DNA from: Andalucia godoyi
Taxonomy: Eukaryota; Discoba; Jakobea; Jakobida; Andaluciidae
NCBI GenBank assembly: GCA_009859145.1
Contig: VRVR01000021.1
Location: forward strand, 257,507 to 321,506
Direction of reading: 5' to 3'
DNA length: 64,000 bases
The notes beneath the pieces are model-generated. The model was not told the origin of the DNA. It made no database searches and saw only the letters and a program-made list of their open reading frames with translations. Of this stretch, positions 52,387-60,936 are shown piece by piece; within the stretch, counting starts at the first letter, position 1, and each line of letters starts with the position of its first letter. The translations under genes and the position numbers were made by a program.

Positions 52387-54564
52387 TCAGTGGCCATGAG
52401 GAGAATTCATCGATATGGAAGCCAGAAGATCCGCCACTTCTTGTTGAGCTTGTCGATGTGCTGCACTGCTGGCAACATCATCGTCAATATATGTGCTATG
52501 TACAATGCTCATGCCGTCGGACCGCTGCTGTCTGGACGTCGACCGCGAGTCTTCCGGATCGCTAGCCAGATCTGAAGCTTGATGCATCGTATCCTCAAAC
52601 CGCCATAGTCTTTCGGAACCAGCAGTCGCGTCCGCATCCGTGTCCGCACCAGCATCCGCATCCAAGTTCCGTAGCATGCCGCTATGTCGAAGGAACGACT
52701 CGATCGACGCAAGGTCGGCCGAAAAGTCCGAATCCTGAAAGTCGACTCGGAAACCTGCGTAGGGGAGAGCAGATGGAGTGCCAGAAGGCGGAGATGAGCC
52801 GATCCTCGACTGGTATTCTCTGCGACCCACCTCTCGATCAGTGTGCACTGCATAAGAGGGAGACCGGGTCGGTGGAGACGAAGCGGAGATTCGAGAACGA
52901 GACATGGGAGAAACAGTGGCAGACAATGCATTGTAAGATGATACTGCAGTCAGCGGAGGAGACGCATACAGCTTCGGCTTGAACGGGCACTCGCGGTGCA
53001 GCCGTGACTGTTCTTCAACAAGTTTGATTTGACGATTGATCTGCCGATGTGCTCCATCTTCTGCCAGACGAATGAGGAAGTCGTCTGACTCGGACTGCTT
53101 CTTGCTCGAAGAACCACCACCACCACCACCACTGTTGCAGCTGCTTGCGTTGTGGTTGCTGGTATTGTTCACGCTCTCTGGGAGTCGTGTCGGTCGAGGA
53201 TTTGCGCTGCTAGCCAAACCTGGCCGCGACTTTCCTTCCGATTTGGACACATCTTTTCCTCGCGGTGATTCATACAATGGCTTTCGCTTCGCATAGTGAG
53301 ACGACGGATTAATCCTAGGCGAAAATGTGCATTCCACTTTCTGCACATCGAGTGCTTCCGAAGCCTGGAATCGCACAAGCCGCTGTCTTTCCGCATCTCT
53401 GTACAAGCTGTCAAACACTACTTGATTTGCAGCAGCCAGCGACCGGTCCGAAATTGCCTCGGATCTCGCAGATAGCGGCGGAGAAGATCTAAACGAAGAA
53501 AACCCGGTGACATGCGGAGCTGTATCGAAGGCATACACATGCGTTGCGGTGGACTCTGTGCCGTTTCCTAAGCTTCCCGTCGACGGGGACCCATGAATTC
53601 CTCCTCGGGACTCTGCTTGCGATTCCAGGGCGCTGATCTCCGCATACGCTTCCTTTCGCGAAAGTCGATCCAGGGCGTCGCGGTAGAGTCTCTCGGAGAC
53701 CGGCGCATCGTAGACGAGAGCTGCGGACTGCGGGTTGATTCGCGGCGTAAAGAGCGAATCGGTCACAGAAGGGTCGATTTCTCCCTTGAGCTTCCGTTCA
53801 ATGTGGTGCACAAAGTGATCATCCCAGTCTTTGACAACCGACTTGTACGACGCGGCAAGCTCGATGATCTTGCGCGACCGCTTCGACATGAACTGATTAC
53901 TCTCAGCCTTGATCTTCTGATCCTCCATCGCCACAAACTCTGCTCTTTTCTGCTCGAGTTTCTCTTCCTTCTTCCGCGCCCATGCGTTCAGCTTGTCTGC
54001 AATCCCACTCTGCGGCCTCTCCTTCTCCACCGCCGTCTTCCTGCCCTCGTCCGTCCCACCAACTCCAGCCAGCTCCTGTCTCCCACTCTCTGCATACATG
54101 TGTGTAAACGGATACGAGTCTGCATCATCGTACAAGTACTCATTATAAGACAAGAACGGCGATGTCGATCCCGAGGCCGAGTCCTGTCCCTGTCCCTGAG
54201 CGTGTCCGTACCACTCACGAGGACTCCGACTCGTGCGTTCTCTCGCATAACCACCACCATCATCCTTCCCGAGGCCGTCCTCCTCGCGGGATTCAGGATG
54301 AGGATGAGGATGAGAGTGAGAGTGAGAGTGATAATTATAAGCATGGTGCAATGGCGGAGTTCGTGCGCCGGGTCGTCGTGACAGCGAAGTGTCCGGGCGA
54401 AACGAGAGTTCCTTTGCCTGTTCCTTATCTCGCATCTCCTTTTCCCGCTCTGCAGCAATAGCACGCTTCTTGAGCTGTGACACACCCTTTGCATACAGAT
54501 AGTGACCTCGATTGGAAAACGACGAGGACGACTCGGTCACGATCAGATCATCATCATCTGCCAT
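52387..54564 (-). CDS. FxP-repeat protein of unknown function (725 aa)
   Basis: Hydrophilic, largely disordered protein with four copies of a module. The module is LY-x-[DK]-[AG] or similar, a basic/acidic helix of about 25-30 residues, then a short F-x-P block: LSFRPDTS (residues 53-60), LFTPRINP (about 270), CTFSPRINP (about 412) and CPFKPKLY (about 525). Also His-rich (about 74-90) and Gly/Ser-rich segments. Such F-[TSK]-P-[RK]-[IL] repeats recur in uncharacterised protist proteins. I suspect a cytoskeletal or flagellar role but cannot show it. I chose the ATG at 54564 because sequence upstream is a run of Lys/Arg codons from a (CTT)n leader. Confidence 0.75.
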   Translation of the reverse strand: MADDDDLIVTESSSSFSNRGHYLYAKGVSQLKKRAIAAEREKEMRDKEQAKELSFRPDTSLSRRPGARTPPLHHAYNYHSHSHSHPHPHPESREEDGLGKDDGGGYARERTSRSPREWYGHAQGQGQDSASGSTSPFLSYNEYLYDDADSYPFTHMYAESGRQELAGVGGTDEGRKTAVEKERPQSGIADKLNAWARKKEEKLEQKRAEFVAMEDQKIKAESNQFMSKRSRKIIELAASYKSVVKDWDDHFVHHIERKLKGEIDPSVTDSLFTPRINPQSAALVYDAPVSERLYRDALDRLSRKEAYAEISALESQAESRGGIHGSPSTGSLGNGTESTATHVYAFDTAPHVTGFSSFRSSPPLSARSEAISDRSLAAANQVVFDSLYRDAERQRLVRFQASEALDVQKVECTFSPRINPSSHYAKRKPLYESPRGKDVSKSEGKSRPGLASSANPRPTRLPESVNNTSNHNASSCNSGGGGGGSSSKKQSESDDFLIRLAEDGAHRQINRQIKLVEEQSRLHRECPFKPKLYASPPLTAVSSYNALSATVSPMSRSRISASSPPTRSPSYAVHTDREVGRREYQSRIGSSPPSGTPSALPYAGFRVDFQDSDFSADLASIESFLRHSGMLRNLDADAGADTDADATAGSERLWRFEDTMHQASDLASDPEDSRSTSRQQRSDGMSIVHSTYIDDDVASSAAHRQAQQEVADLLASISMNSPHGH

Positions 54565-55502
54565 TTTCTTCTTTCTTCTTCTTCTTCTTCTTCTCTTTTT
54601 TTGACTATTCTTGTCGCGCCTTGATTCTTCTGCTCCTTTTCCTCTTGCTTTAGCGCACGGTGATCGGATGGTGTGCTGAATGAAGAAAACAAGAGCAGTA
54701 TGATTTCGTTTTTTTAGTTGCACAGAGTTCGTTGAATTGGAAAATCTGGATAAACGTTGCATTGGGGAAGACTGGACCGTTGAATAATGACACGTCATTG
54801 TCATGCATACGCAAGTATGAATAAACAGACACGGTCAATACTGGCCGACGATAGCACGTTTGCTTCACAGGGACTTCGTGCTTACGCACGCTCGGCCAAA
54901 ATTCAGCCGGTGACATAGGCTCTGCATTTTCGACGCTCTTTAACGCAGCATCCATAGCCATCTATTCTATCATTCGTTGGTTTCACTCTTTTTGGTTTCA
55001 CTCTTTTTATTCAAATATGGGCGTGGGCGCGCTGGGATGACGCATTCGCCTACGCTGCGCCTACGCCGCTCGATATGGGGCCTCCTAGGTCCGCAGACCT
55101 CCTAAGAGACCACGTGTCACTACGCCTGCTGCTAGGGCCGTCAGCATCAAAATGCACCCTTCTCAGGAACAACGTGTCACGCTGAGAAAGTGGCTCACCG
55201 ATTGATCGAGATTGGAACGGAGCGTGGAGCGCGGAACATTTATCTGAAGAACGCCGTGAGACGTGTTGGGGCCGATCCCCTTCCCGGCAACGGGATGCAT
55301 GATTGACTATGCATGTCTATTCGTAGATATGCATGTTCAGTGTATAATATCGGAGTGGCGTTCACATCAATTGATGCTTAGCTTTCTACTCCCGCAATTC
55401 CGTCCCATTTCCGTTGTGTCGTGATATACTGAATGATACGTAAATTGTGCTTGGTTCTTCTGTCTTATTTATATATTGGTGTATACATTCTGGTGAAATG
55501 AG
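54565..55502. other. Intergenic region with a compact GC-rich block
   Basis: 54570-54605 is a (CTT)n leader of the minus-strand gene. A doubled TTTGGTTTCACTC element lies near 54978-55008. 55016-55300 is GC-rich with CACGTG-like sites (near 55110 and 55170) and a TTCTCAG/CTGAGAA inverted repeat (55150-55180). 55298-55340 holds repeated TGCATG. No recognised RNA gene. Confidence 0.5.
54650..54961 (-). CDS. Possible small protein or first exon (103 codons)
   Basis: An ATG-initiated frame with a plausible first 40 residues (MAMDAALKSVENAEPMSPAE) and less protein-like sequence afterwards. It could be a first exon, since GTATTG and GTATGC donors occur inside it, or a chance frame in the promoter of the FxP-repeat gene. 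No homology recognised. Confidence 0.2.
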   Translation of the reverse strand: MAMDAALKSVENAEPMSPAEFWPSVRKHEVPVKQTCYRRPVLTVSVYSYLRMHDNDVSLFNGPVFPNATFIQIFQFNELCATKKTKSYCSCFLHSAHHPITVR

Positions 55503-56333
55503 ATGAGTCAGGATAAGCCGACGTTTGCGCCAAAGATATCGTTTGCGCTGTCTGGATCGAAACAACGAGAGTCTTTGGCACCGCGTCGGACCGCGACCTT
55601 GGAAGCCGATGACGATCGCGATGGCGACACAGGATCAGGAACATGGTGTGCAAAGAGGCCGCTCAAGCGCGAGACCGTAGGGATATCGGATCAATGCATT
55701 GTCATGGAGCCGGATGCGAAACGGATTGCTTCACACCGTTCTTCACCTGCCGTAATCCAATGTCCCTCCACTACAGCCGACAATCAGCGACTACCGCCAC
55801 CGCCACCGCCACCGCCACCGCCACCGCCACCGCCACCGTCTTTGCTTCGGCTGCGGAGAGTGCGTCCGGTGGAGGTGGAATGCGACGCGTCTGCATCGAC
55901 CGTTGGAGATTCTAAGGGATCCATGTACGACCATGTTCCGGTGTCGGAGTTTGCGGCGCGCGTCTTAACAGGTCTTGGGTGGACCCCGGAGGCGACGGTT
56001 GAGGTGGATGCTGGCAGACTCATTGCGCTGGAGACTGCGGGCAATCGACGAAGTGACCATGCGGGACTCGGCATCTCATCAAGCGAAGTCCCTTTTACGG
56101 CTGGTTCGTTCGTCCTTGTCCGCAACTCGCGTGTCGTCCAGCAAATGCCAGTCGTTGTCGCGAGAACCAAGACTGTGTTTGCAGAAGCACTTCTGGTCCA
56201 ATACTCGGCGGCAAAAGAAGAAAAAATCAAGAAGAACGACTGCACTCTCATCGATCTCTCCACCGCCTCTTCAGCCGTCGTAGCTGCTGTCCATACTCTG
56301 CGGGCTTCGCTGCCTCCGCTGCCGCTGCCGTAG
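55503..56333 (+). CDS. Spp2/GPKOW/MOS2-like splicing factor
   Basis: The 276-residue protein starts MSQDKPTFAPKISFALSG, similar to the ISF-type N-terminus of GPKOW and MOS2. The centre has YDHVPVSEFAARVLTGLGWTPE (about 140-161), aligning with the GPKOW G-patch start YxxVPVxxYGxAMLRGMGWKPG. Later glycines of a full G-patch are missing. The C-terminus (FTAGSFVLVRNSR ... VVVARTKTVF) could be a KOW-like barrel. Family members bind and activate the spliceosomal helicase Prp2/DHX16. A 15-proline run (about 98-112) is encoded by a (CCGCCA)n-type repeat, prone to length change. Identification is tentative. Confidence 0.6.
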   Translation: MSQDKPTFAPKISFALSGSKQRESLAPRRTATLEADDDRDGDTGSGTWCAKRPLKRETVGISDQCIVMEPDAKRIASHRSSPAVIQCPSTTADNQRLPPPPPPPPPPPPPPPSLLRLRRVRPVEVECDASASTVGDSKGSMYDHVPVSEFAARVLTGLGWTPEATVEVDAGRLIALETAGNRRSDHAGLGISSSEVPFTAGSFVLVRNSRVVQQMPVVVARTKTVFAEALLVQYSAAKEEKIKKNDCTLIDLSTASSAVVAAVHTLRASLPPLPLP

Positions 56334-56558
56334 TGGGACTCCTTTCTTTTTCGCGTTTACGCAGCAAACGTTCCGAGTATTTTTCCTGTTCTGTTCTGTT
56401 TCATCTGTCATTCTTTCCTTTCGTTCTTTCCTTTCCTCCCCTTTCTGTTTCATCGCTTCTTGTTTTTGTTTTGTATTTGTGGTTTTGTGTAATTCAGCGA
56501 AAGACCACGCCCACACAGTCACCGAGGAGGACCACATTGACAAGAGAAAAAGGAGAAA

Positions 56559-58286
56559 ATGGTGTCAGCGAAGAAAAAGTCGATTCCGAGACCGACGGGA
56601 ACAGCGCCGTATTATATGACTCGTAATGAAGCGCTGCGAAAGTTGCAAGTTTCTCTCAAAGACTTTCGGCGGCTGTGCATTTTGAAAGGAGTGTTTCCGC
56701 GTGATCCGCCCAAGAAGAAGAGTGGAAAAGACAAGGTTTACTATGCAGTGAAGGATATTACGTATCTCGCACACGAGCCGATTCTTGCAAAGTTCCGAGA
56801 TCTAAAGGCGTGGATGAAGAAGTACCGTCGAGCTGTTGGACGAAAAGAGGAGAACATCGCTGATCGCTTGACGGAGAACAAGCCCATGTATACGCTCGAC
56901 CATTTGATTCGGGAAAGATACCCGACTTTTGAATCTGCGCTCGCAGATTTAGATGATGCACTCAGCTTGGTCCATTTGTTTGCGCGGCTTCCTTCGACTG
57001 CATCGATTGATCGAGAAAAACATGTTGTCCCGTGCGAGCAACTTGTTGCGCACTGGCAATTCATCACAACTCGTATGCGGGCGCTGCAAAAGTGTTTTGT
57101 TGCTGTGAAGGGTGTGTATTATCAAGCACACGTTCGAGGACAGGCAATCACATACATTGTCCCTCACGAGACAGCGCAGCAAAATACTGCAGAAGGGCTC
57201 GTAGACTACAAGATTCTGCTTACGTTTTTGGAGTTTTACACTGTATTGACGAAGTTTGTCCTTTTCCGTTTGTTCAAGGATCAGGGTTTGCAGTATCCCC
57301 CCGTCGCCGATCTCGAGCAAGGCACCTCCTTCTCGCATTTGCAGGTCGTGGAAAGACAGGATTCCACGGTGCATGCAGGTGCTGCTGAAGACGAGGATGG
57401 TGCAGTTGGTGCTAATGGTGTGGCCCAGGCCGCATCCGTCGGTCTCGGTACAGACGGAAGAAAATCTGTCTTTGAAGGGCTTCGTGTGGCATTCGGCCGC
57501 GAATGTCCGTGTCAGATGATGGAGCTCCTGATTCGAGGCGCTGGCGGAATCGTTGATGAAAAGGGTGCAACGCATGTTGTTGTTGACCGTCCTGCTCTCA
57601 ATATTTCGGTCTTCCCGCAGTTGTCCAAGCGTTTCAATGGCTCTGTTGCAGAGATGTCCAAGGCTGTCGAAATTGTCCAGCCACAGTGGATTGTCGATTC
57701 TTTCAACTGGAATTTCCGACTTCCGGTTTCCGAGTTCGCCCTCGGAAAGCCACTCCCGCCGCACCTCTCCCCGTTTGTGGATTACGAAAAGGAAGGATAC
57801 GTTCCTGAGCGCTACAAGGAACTTTTGAGAATCACTCAAGGAGCATCTGCGGCATCTGCAATGGATTTGCCGTCAAATGAAGAAAATGCACGTCGCACGA
57901 AGCCAGCTAAAGTTCCGAGAATGGCGGTTGCAGCCAAGGATGGGGCGGCCTCACGCAAGCGCGGACGCGAGGATGACTCGGTTGGTGTCGAGGATGAAGT
58001 CGTTGTTGACGCTGACTCGAGTGATGACGAAGACGTGCAGGGTTCGATCGTCGACTCGTCGGATGACGAGATTGACGAGGACGAGGATCTTGAAATCGAG
58101 GGAGAGCTCAAGGATGCGCTGCCGGATGCACGTCAGCTCAAGGCGGAGGAGCGCGAACGCAGAAAGTTGATGCTTCCGAGAAAGAAGCAGAAGCTGTACA
58201 ATGCCATGCAGATGAGCCAAGAAAAGAAGCGCCGCAATGTCGAGAAGCTTGTCAAGAAGGCCAAAATTGCGAAGAGTGCCAAGTAG
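56559..58286 (+). CDS. PES1: Pescadillo homologue, 60S ribosome biogenesis factor
   Basis: The 575-residue protein has an N-terminal pescadillo domain (residues about 5-285: YMTRNEALRKLQVSLKDFRRLCILKG, DITYLAHEPILAKFR, KPMYTLDHLIRERYPTF, VKGVYYQAHVRGQAITYIVPH). A BRCT domain follows (about 300-400: FGRECPCQMMELLIRGAGGIV to IVQPQWIVDSFNW). Then come an acidic stretch (about 478-518) and a basic coiled C-terminus (LPRKKQKLYNAMQMSQEKKRRN). Pescadillo/Nop7 forms the PeBoW complex with BOP1 and WDR12 for 27S/32S pre-rRNA processing in the nucleolus. Complete and normal length. Confidence 0.97.
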   Translation: MVSAKKKSIPRPTGTAPYYMTRNEALRKLQVSLKDFRRLCILKGVFPRDPPKKKSGKDKVYYAVKDITYLAHEPILAKFRDLKAWMKKYRRAVGRKEENIADRLTENKPMYTLDHLIRERYPTFESALADLDDALSLVHLFARLPSTASIDREKHVVPCEQLVAHWQFITTRMRALQKCFVAVKGVYYQAHVRGQAITYIVPHETAQQNTAEGLVDYKILLTFLEFYTVLTKFVLFRLFKDQGLQYPPVADLEQGTSFSHLQVVERQDSTVHAGAAEDEDGAVGANGVAQAASVGLGTDGRKSVFEGLRVAFGRECPCQMMELLIRGAGGIVDEKGATHVVVDRPALNISVFPQLSKRFNGSVAEMSKAVEIVQPQWIVDSFNWNFRLPVSEFALGKPLPPHLSPFVDYEKEGYVPERYKELLRITQGASAASAMDLPSNEENARRTKPAKVPRMAVAAKDGAASRKRGREDDSVGVEDEVVVDADSSDDEDVQGSIVDSSDDEIDEDEDLEIEGELKDALPDARQLKAEERERRKLMLPRKKQKLYNAMQMSQEKKRRNVEKLVKKAKIAKSAK

Positions 58287-58440
58287 ATGGTTCAGGAATA
58301 TGCGTGTGTGTTGGGAGGCGGTTTGTTCTTTCCTTGTTTTTAATAGCGGATCAAAGCTAGCTGTGTAGTGCTGTACAATTATCGTCATATAATACAATAG
58401 GTGAACAATTCAAATGAAAAATGGGTAACCATAAAGCCAA

Positions 58441-58470
58441 CCCCCCCCCCCCCCCCCCCAAAAAAAAAAA
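58441..58470 (+). repeat. C19-A11 homopolymer tract
   Basis: Nineteen C then eleven A, in the gap between pescadillo and the minus-strand gene. Exact lengths may be affected by sequencing. Confidence 0.85.
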
Positions 58471-58590
58471 GAAAGAAAGAAAAAACATAATAAAAAATAA
58501 GAGGGATGATGTCGTCGGTGTCGGAGAGGAAAGGGAGGAAGGAAGGGAGCAAGACAACCCTGGAAACAAAATCGTTCACCAGGCCTGGTC

Positions 58591-60036
58591 TTATTCGACG
58601 ACCAAGCTGGAGCCTGTCCACGCGATCTTCCGAAAGCCGTTCAGCGAGAATACATTCATTTCGGAGAACATGGGGGCACAGTGCATCGTGCGGAGCCAAG
58701 TGCAGAACATGCCAAGAAGAACTGCTGGGATTTCACCTTTGAGAACCATGTGGAGCTTGTTGTCGGATTTCAACAGCGGACAAAATGACACTGGGGAGTT
58801 TGTGGAATGGAGAAACAGGTCCGATGAGCGGACGCACAACGCTGGGATTGTTGGAGTGACCGCGGCGTTCATTGACAGCGGAGTCAAGGGTTTTGATGCA
58901 GGTGTCGATGCTGAGACCAGCAGCTGCACGATCTTTGGGAGGGTCTCGAGTACCGAAGAAGACCCTCGGACGACGAAGGACACCTGTTGTCCGTCCTTTG
59001 GACTGATCGAAACCGAGTTCGACATTCTCTCGAGATGAAAATCACTGGGAAGTGAATTGGCGACGGAAACGGGACAGCAAGACCAAACGAGAACCAGGTC
59101 ATGTCCGACAAGATGTTTCTGAACCCAAGCTGGAGACGCCATGCCGTCAGCAAACGTCTCGGACGCACAGCCTCCTTCCAGATCGAGCGGCGCGAACGAA
59201 TCAATCAGCGATTGTGAAAAGACTCCAACCGAGCCCATCGTAGCATGCTCCCAGACTGCGAAGAAGACGGACGCTTCGGAAGAATGCTCACTGTCCACGA
59301 CTCCAAACAAATCACGCACGTTCTCGACAATGCATTTGCTGGCTGTTTCGACTTTTTGAATGTCCAGGTCATCGCAAACAAAGTGAGAGAGCAGGCGCGC
59401 AGCATCTCGTTTGCTGGATGGAAGTGCACAGATTGCCGATCCAAGGCGCTTGCCGATACTCGATTCCAAACCGGAGACGATCGCCTGCAGATCGGGCAGT
59501 TCCAAATTTGCACTTGGAATGGTGAACCGCACCTCGTTTTTGCATGTTTTTACGCAAAACGGCGGAGGCAAATCCGAGGGGCCGGCGACCGAAGACTGCG
59601 ATAGTGTCTGGGAACCGCTGGTCGTATTCTGACTCTGCGAAGCCTGCAAGACGTATCCACGGGAAGTCCGCGACGCGAAGTTTGTTGGGGTGGTTCTGGA
59701 CTTCTTTGGCCGAGGACCGGAGAGCCCAGCCTCGTCTTTCGAGTGCCTTGGCGAAGCAGGGAAGTCCTGCGACATGCAGTCATCGATTGTCGAACACCGC
59801 GAATTGCTGGCTGGAGGAATGTTCTCATTCCACGGATTCATCGATGCCGAGTTTGTAACTGGAGTGGACAACGACGACGACGAAGAAGAAGAAAAGGCTA
59901 TGGTCGATGTACTTAGAGATAGGGTCGAGGGAACTCTTCGAAACGGCTCAAACGACGGAGTCCGAGCAGGTCGCCTGATTGCAGGAGTGAGCAGATCCGA
60001 CAGCGAGGAAAACGAACGTCCTAGATCAGCAGCCAT
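58591..60036 (-). CDS. Uncharacterised Ser-rich protein (481 aa)
   Basis: The first ~160 residues are Ser/Thr/Pro-rich and look disordered. The rest (about 165-481, from PPFCVKTCKNEVRFTI) looks folded, with alternating strands and helices (LPDLQAIVSGLESSIGKRL, VFFAVWEHATMGSVGVFSQSL, HDLVLVWSCCPVSVANSL, LHMVLKGEIPAVLLGMFCTWLRTM). No family recognised. I use the ATG at 60036 (CAGCC context). Codons further upstream would translate the 15-base tandem repeat into a hydrophobic SVSFL run not expected in a protein. Convergent with pescadillo. Confidence 0.7.
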   Translation of the reverse strand: MAADLGRSFSSLSDLLTPAIRRPARTPSFEPFRRVPSTLSLSTSTIAFSSSSSSSLSTPVTNSASMNPWNENIPPASNSRCSTIDDCMSQDFPASPRHSKDEAGLSGPRPKKSRTTPTNFASRTSRGYVLQASQSQNTTSGSQTLSQSSVAGPSDLPPPFCVKTCKNEVRFTIPSANLELPDLQAIVSGLESSIGKRLGSAICALPSSKRDAARLLSHFVCDDLDIQKVETASKCIVENVRDLFGVVDSEHSSEASVFFAVWEHATMGSVGVFSQSLIDSFAPLDLEGGCASETFADGMASPAWVQKHLVGHDLVLVWSCCPVSVANSLPSDFHLERMSNSVSISPKDGQQVSFVVRGSSSVLETLPKIVQLLVSASTPASKPLTPLSMNAAVTPTIPALCVRSSDLFLHSTNSPVSFCPLLKSDNKLHMVLKGEIPAVLLGMFCTWLRTMHCAPMFSEMNVFSLNGFRKIAWTGSSLVVE

Positions 60037-60115
60037 GTTGATGAAGTCACTGAATGAATGATCGACTTGTAATAACAATAAATGAAACCAAAAACCAAAA
60101 ACCAAAAATAAAAGA

Positions 60116-60175
60116 AATGAAACAGACAGAAATGAAACAGACAGGAATGAAACAGACAGGAATGAAACAGAAAGA
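60116..60175 (+). repeat. Four tandem copies of a 15-base unit
   Basis: AATGAAACAGACAGR repeated four times (last copy altered), just upstream of the minus-strand 481-residue gene, in its probable leader or promoter. Preceded by a short ACCAAAA repeat at 60087-60105. Confidence 0.9.
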
Positions 60176-60349
60176 AGGGAAAAGACGAGCATTGAAATTC
60201 GCAGACTTGAGTTCCCGCGCAGAATGGTTATGGCGGCAGTTTTGAGGATCAGAACAAACGATGGGCGCCTGAGCGGGGCATTTTCAGCAAACCAATTTGC
60301 GGCGATATTTTCCATTTTTGTGCTTTCTTTCTGAACTCCGCTCGCCAAA

Positions 60350-60757
60350 AACATGAAATCATTATTGATCATCGGAGAAGCTGCAACCGAAGACAGATCC
60401 AAGCCACATGTGTTTTGTTTTTTTATTTATTTATTTGAGGGGCCGAGCACCAACTCTTCAATGCAAATTGCTCTGCATCAATGGGGGTCATCGCTTCTTC
60501 TTACTCTCCGCCTCCAACGAGACAGAATCAACGGGTTCCTTGGTTCTCGGTATCTTCGGACCATGGCCGGTTTGAGTTTGGTGGGAAGGTCCCCCTTTGG
60601 AGCCATGAGATGTTTTCACCTTTGTCTTTGACGAGGTGTTGCTTGAGGGTTCGATTAAAAAATGTAAAAAAAACAAAAAAAAAAAAGAAAATAATAGAGA
60701 GAAGAAGAAAAGTGAAGAGCGAAAGAGATACCGGACTTGACTACGGTAAGAAAAATC
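60350..60757 (+). repeat. Dispersed leader repeat, near-full copy B
   Basis: Matches 11804-12205 from ACATGAAATCATTATTGATCATCG through GAAGACAGATCCAAGCCACATG, CACCAACTC, GGACCATGGCCGGTTTGAG, GGTGGGAAGGTCCCCCTTTG and TTGCTTGAGGGTTCGAT to GACTTGACTACG and GTAAGA. The main differences are small indels in T-rich and A-rich stretches. Same orientation as copy A. Its end lies about 180 bases before the Dicer-like ATG. Confidence 0.85.
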
Positions 60758-60871
60758 GCAACCCAAAGGGTTAGATCAGCAAAACTTTCCGGTATGATGC
60801 TGTTTGTTGGATGTTCATCGACAAAACAGTCCACCGTTAGCCATTTTATCATCCGCTATTTCTTCTCGCAG
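60747..60871 (+). other. Putative 5'-leader intron of the Dicer-like gene
   Basis: Donor ACG|GTAAGA at 60747, followed about 110 bases on by the pyrimidine-rich CTATTTCTTCTCGCAG acceptor (60856-60871). The first ATG of the coding frame is at 60937. Same donor context as the introns proposed at 313 and 12193. Confidence 0.5.
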
Positions 60872-60936
60872 CAGCTTTCTTCTTGTCCTTCTCTCTTTCA
60901 CTTACCTTCTCTGTGACATGGCGCTGTGTCGATATC

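Noticed and set aside
60037-60402. N-terminal extension of the 481-residue protein with a repeated SVSFL run
   Set aside because: The run is the translation of a 15-base tandem repeat, and the extension reaches into dispersed repeat copy B.
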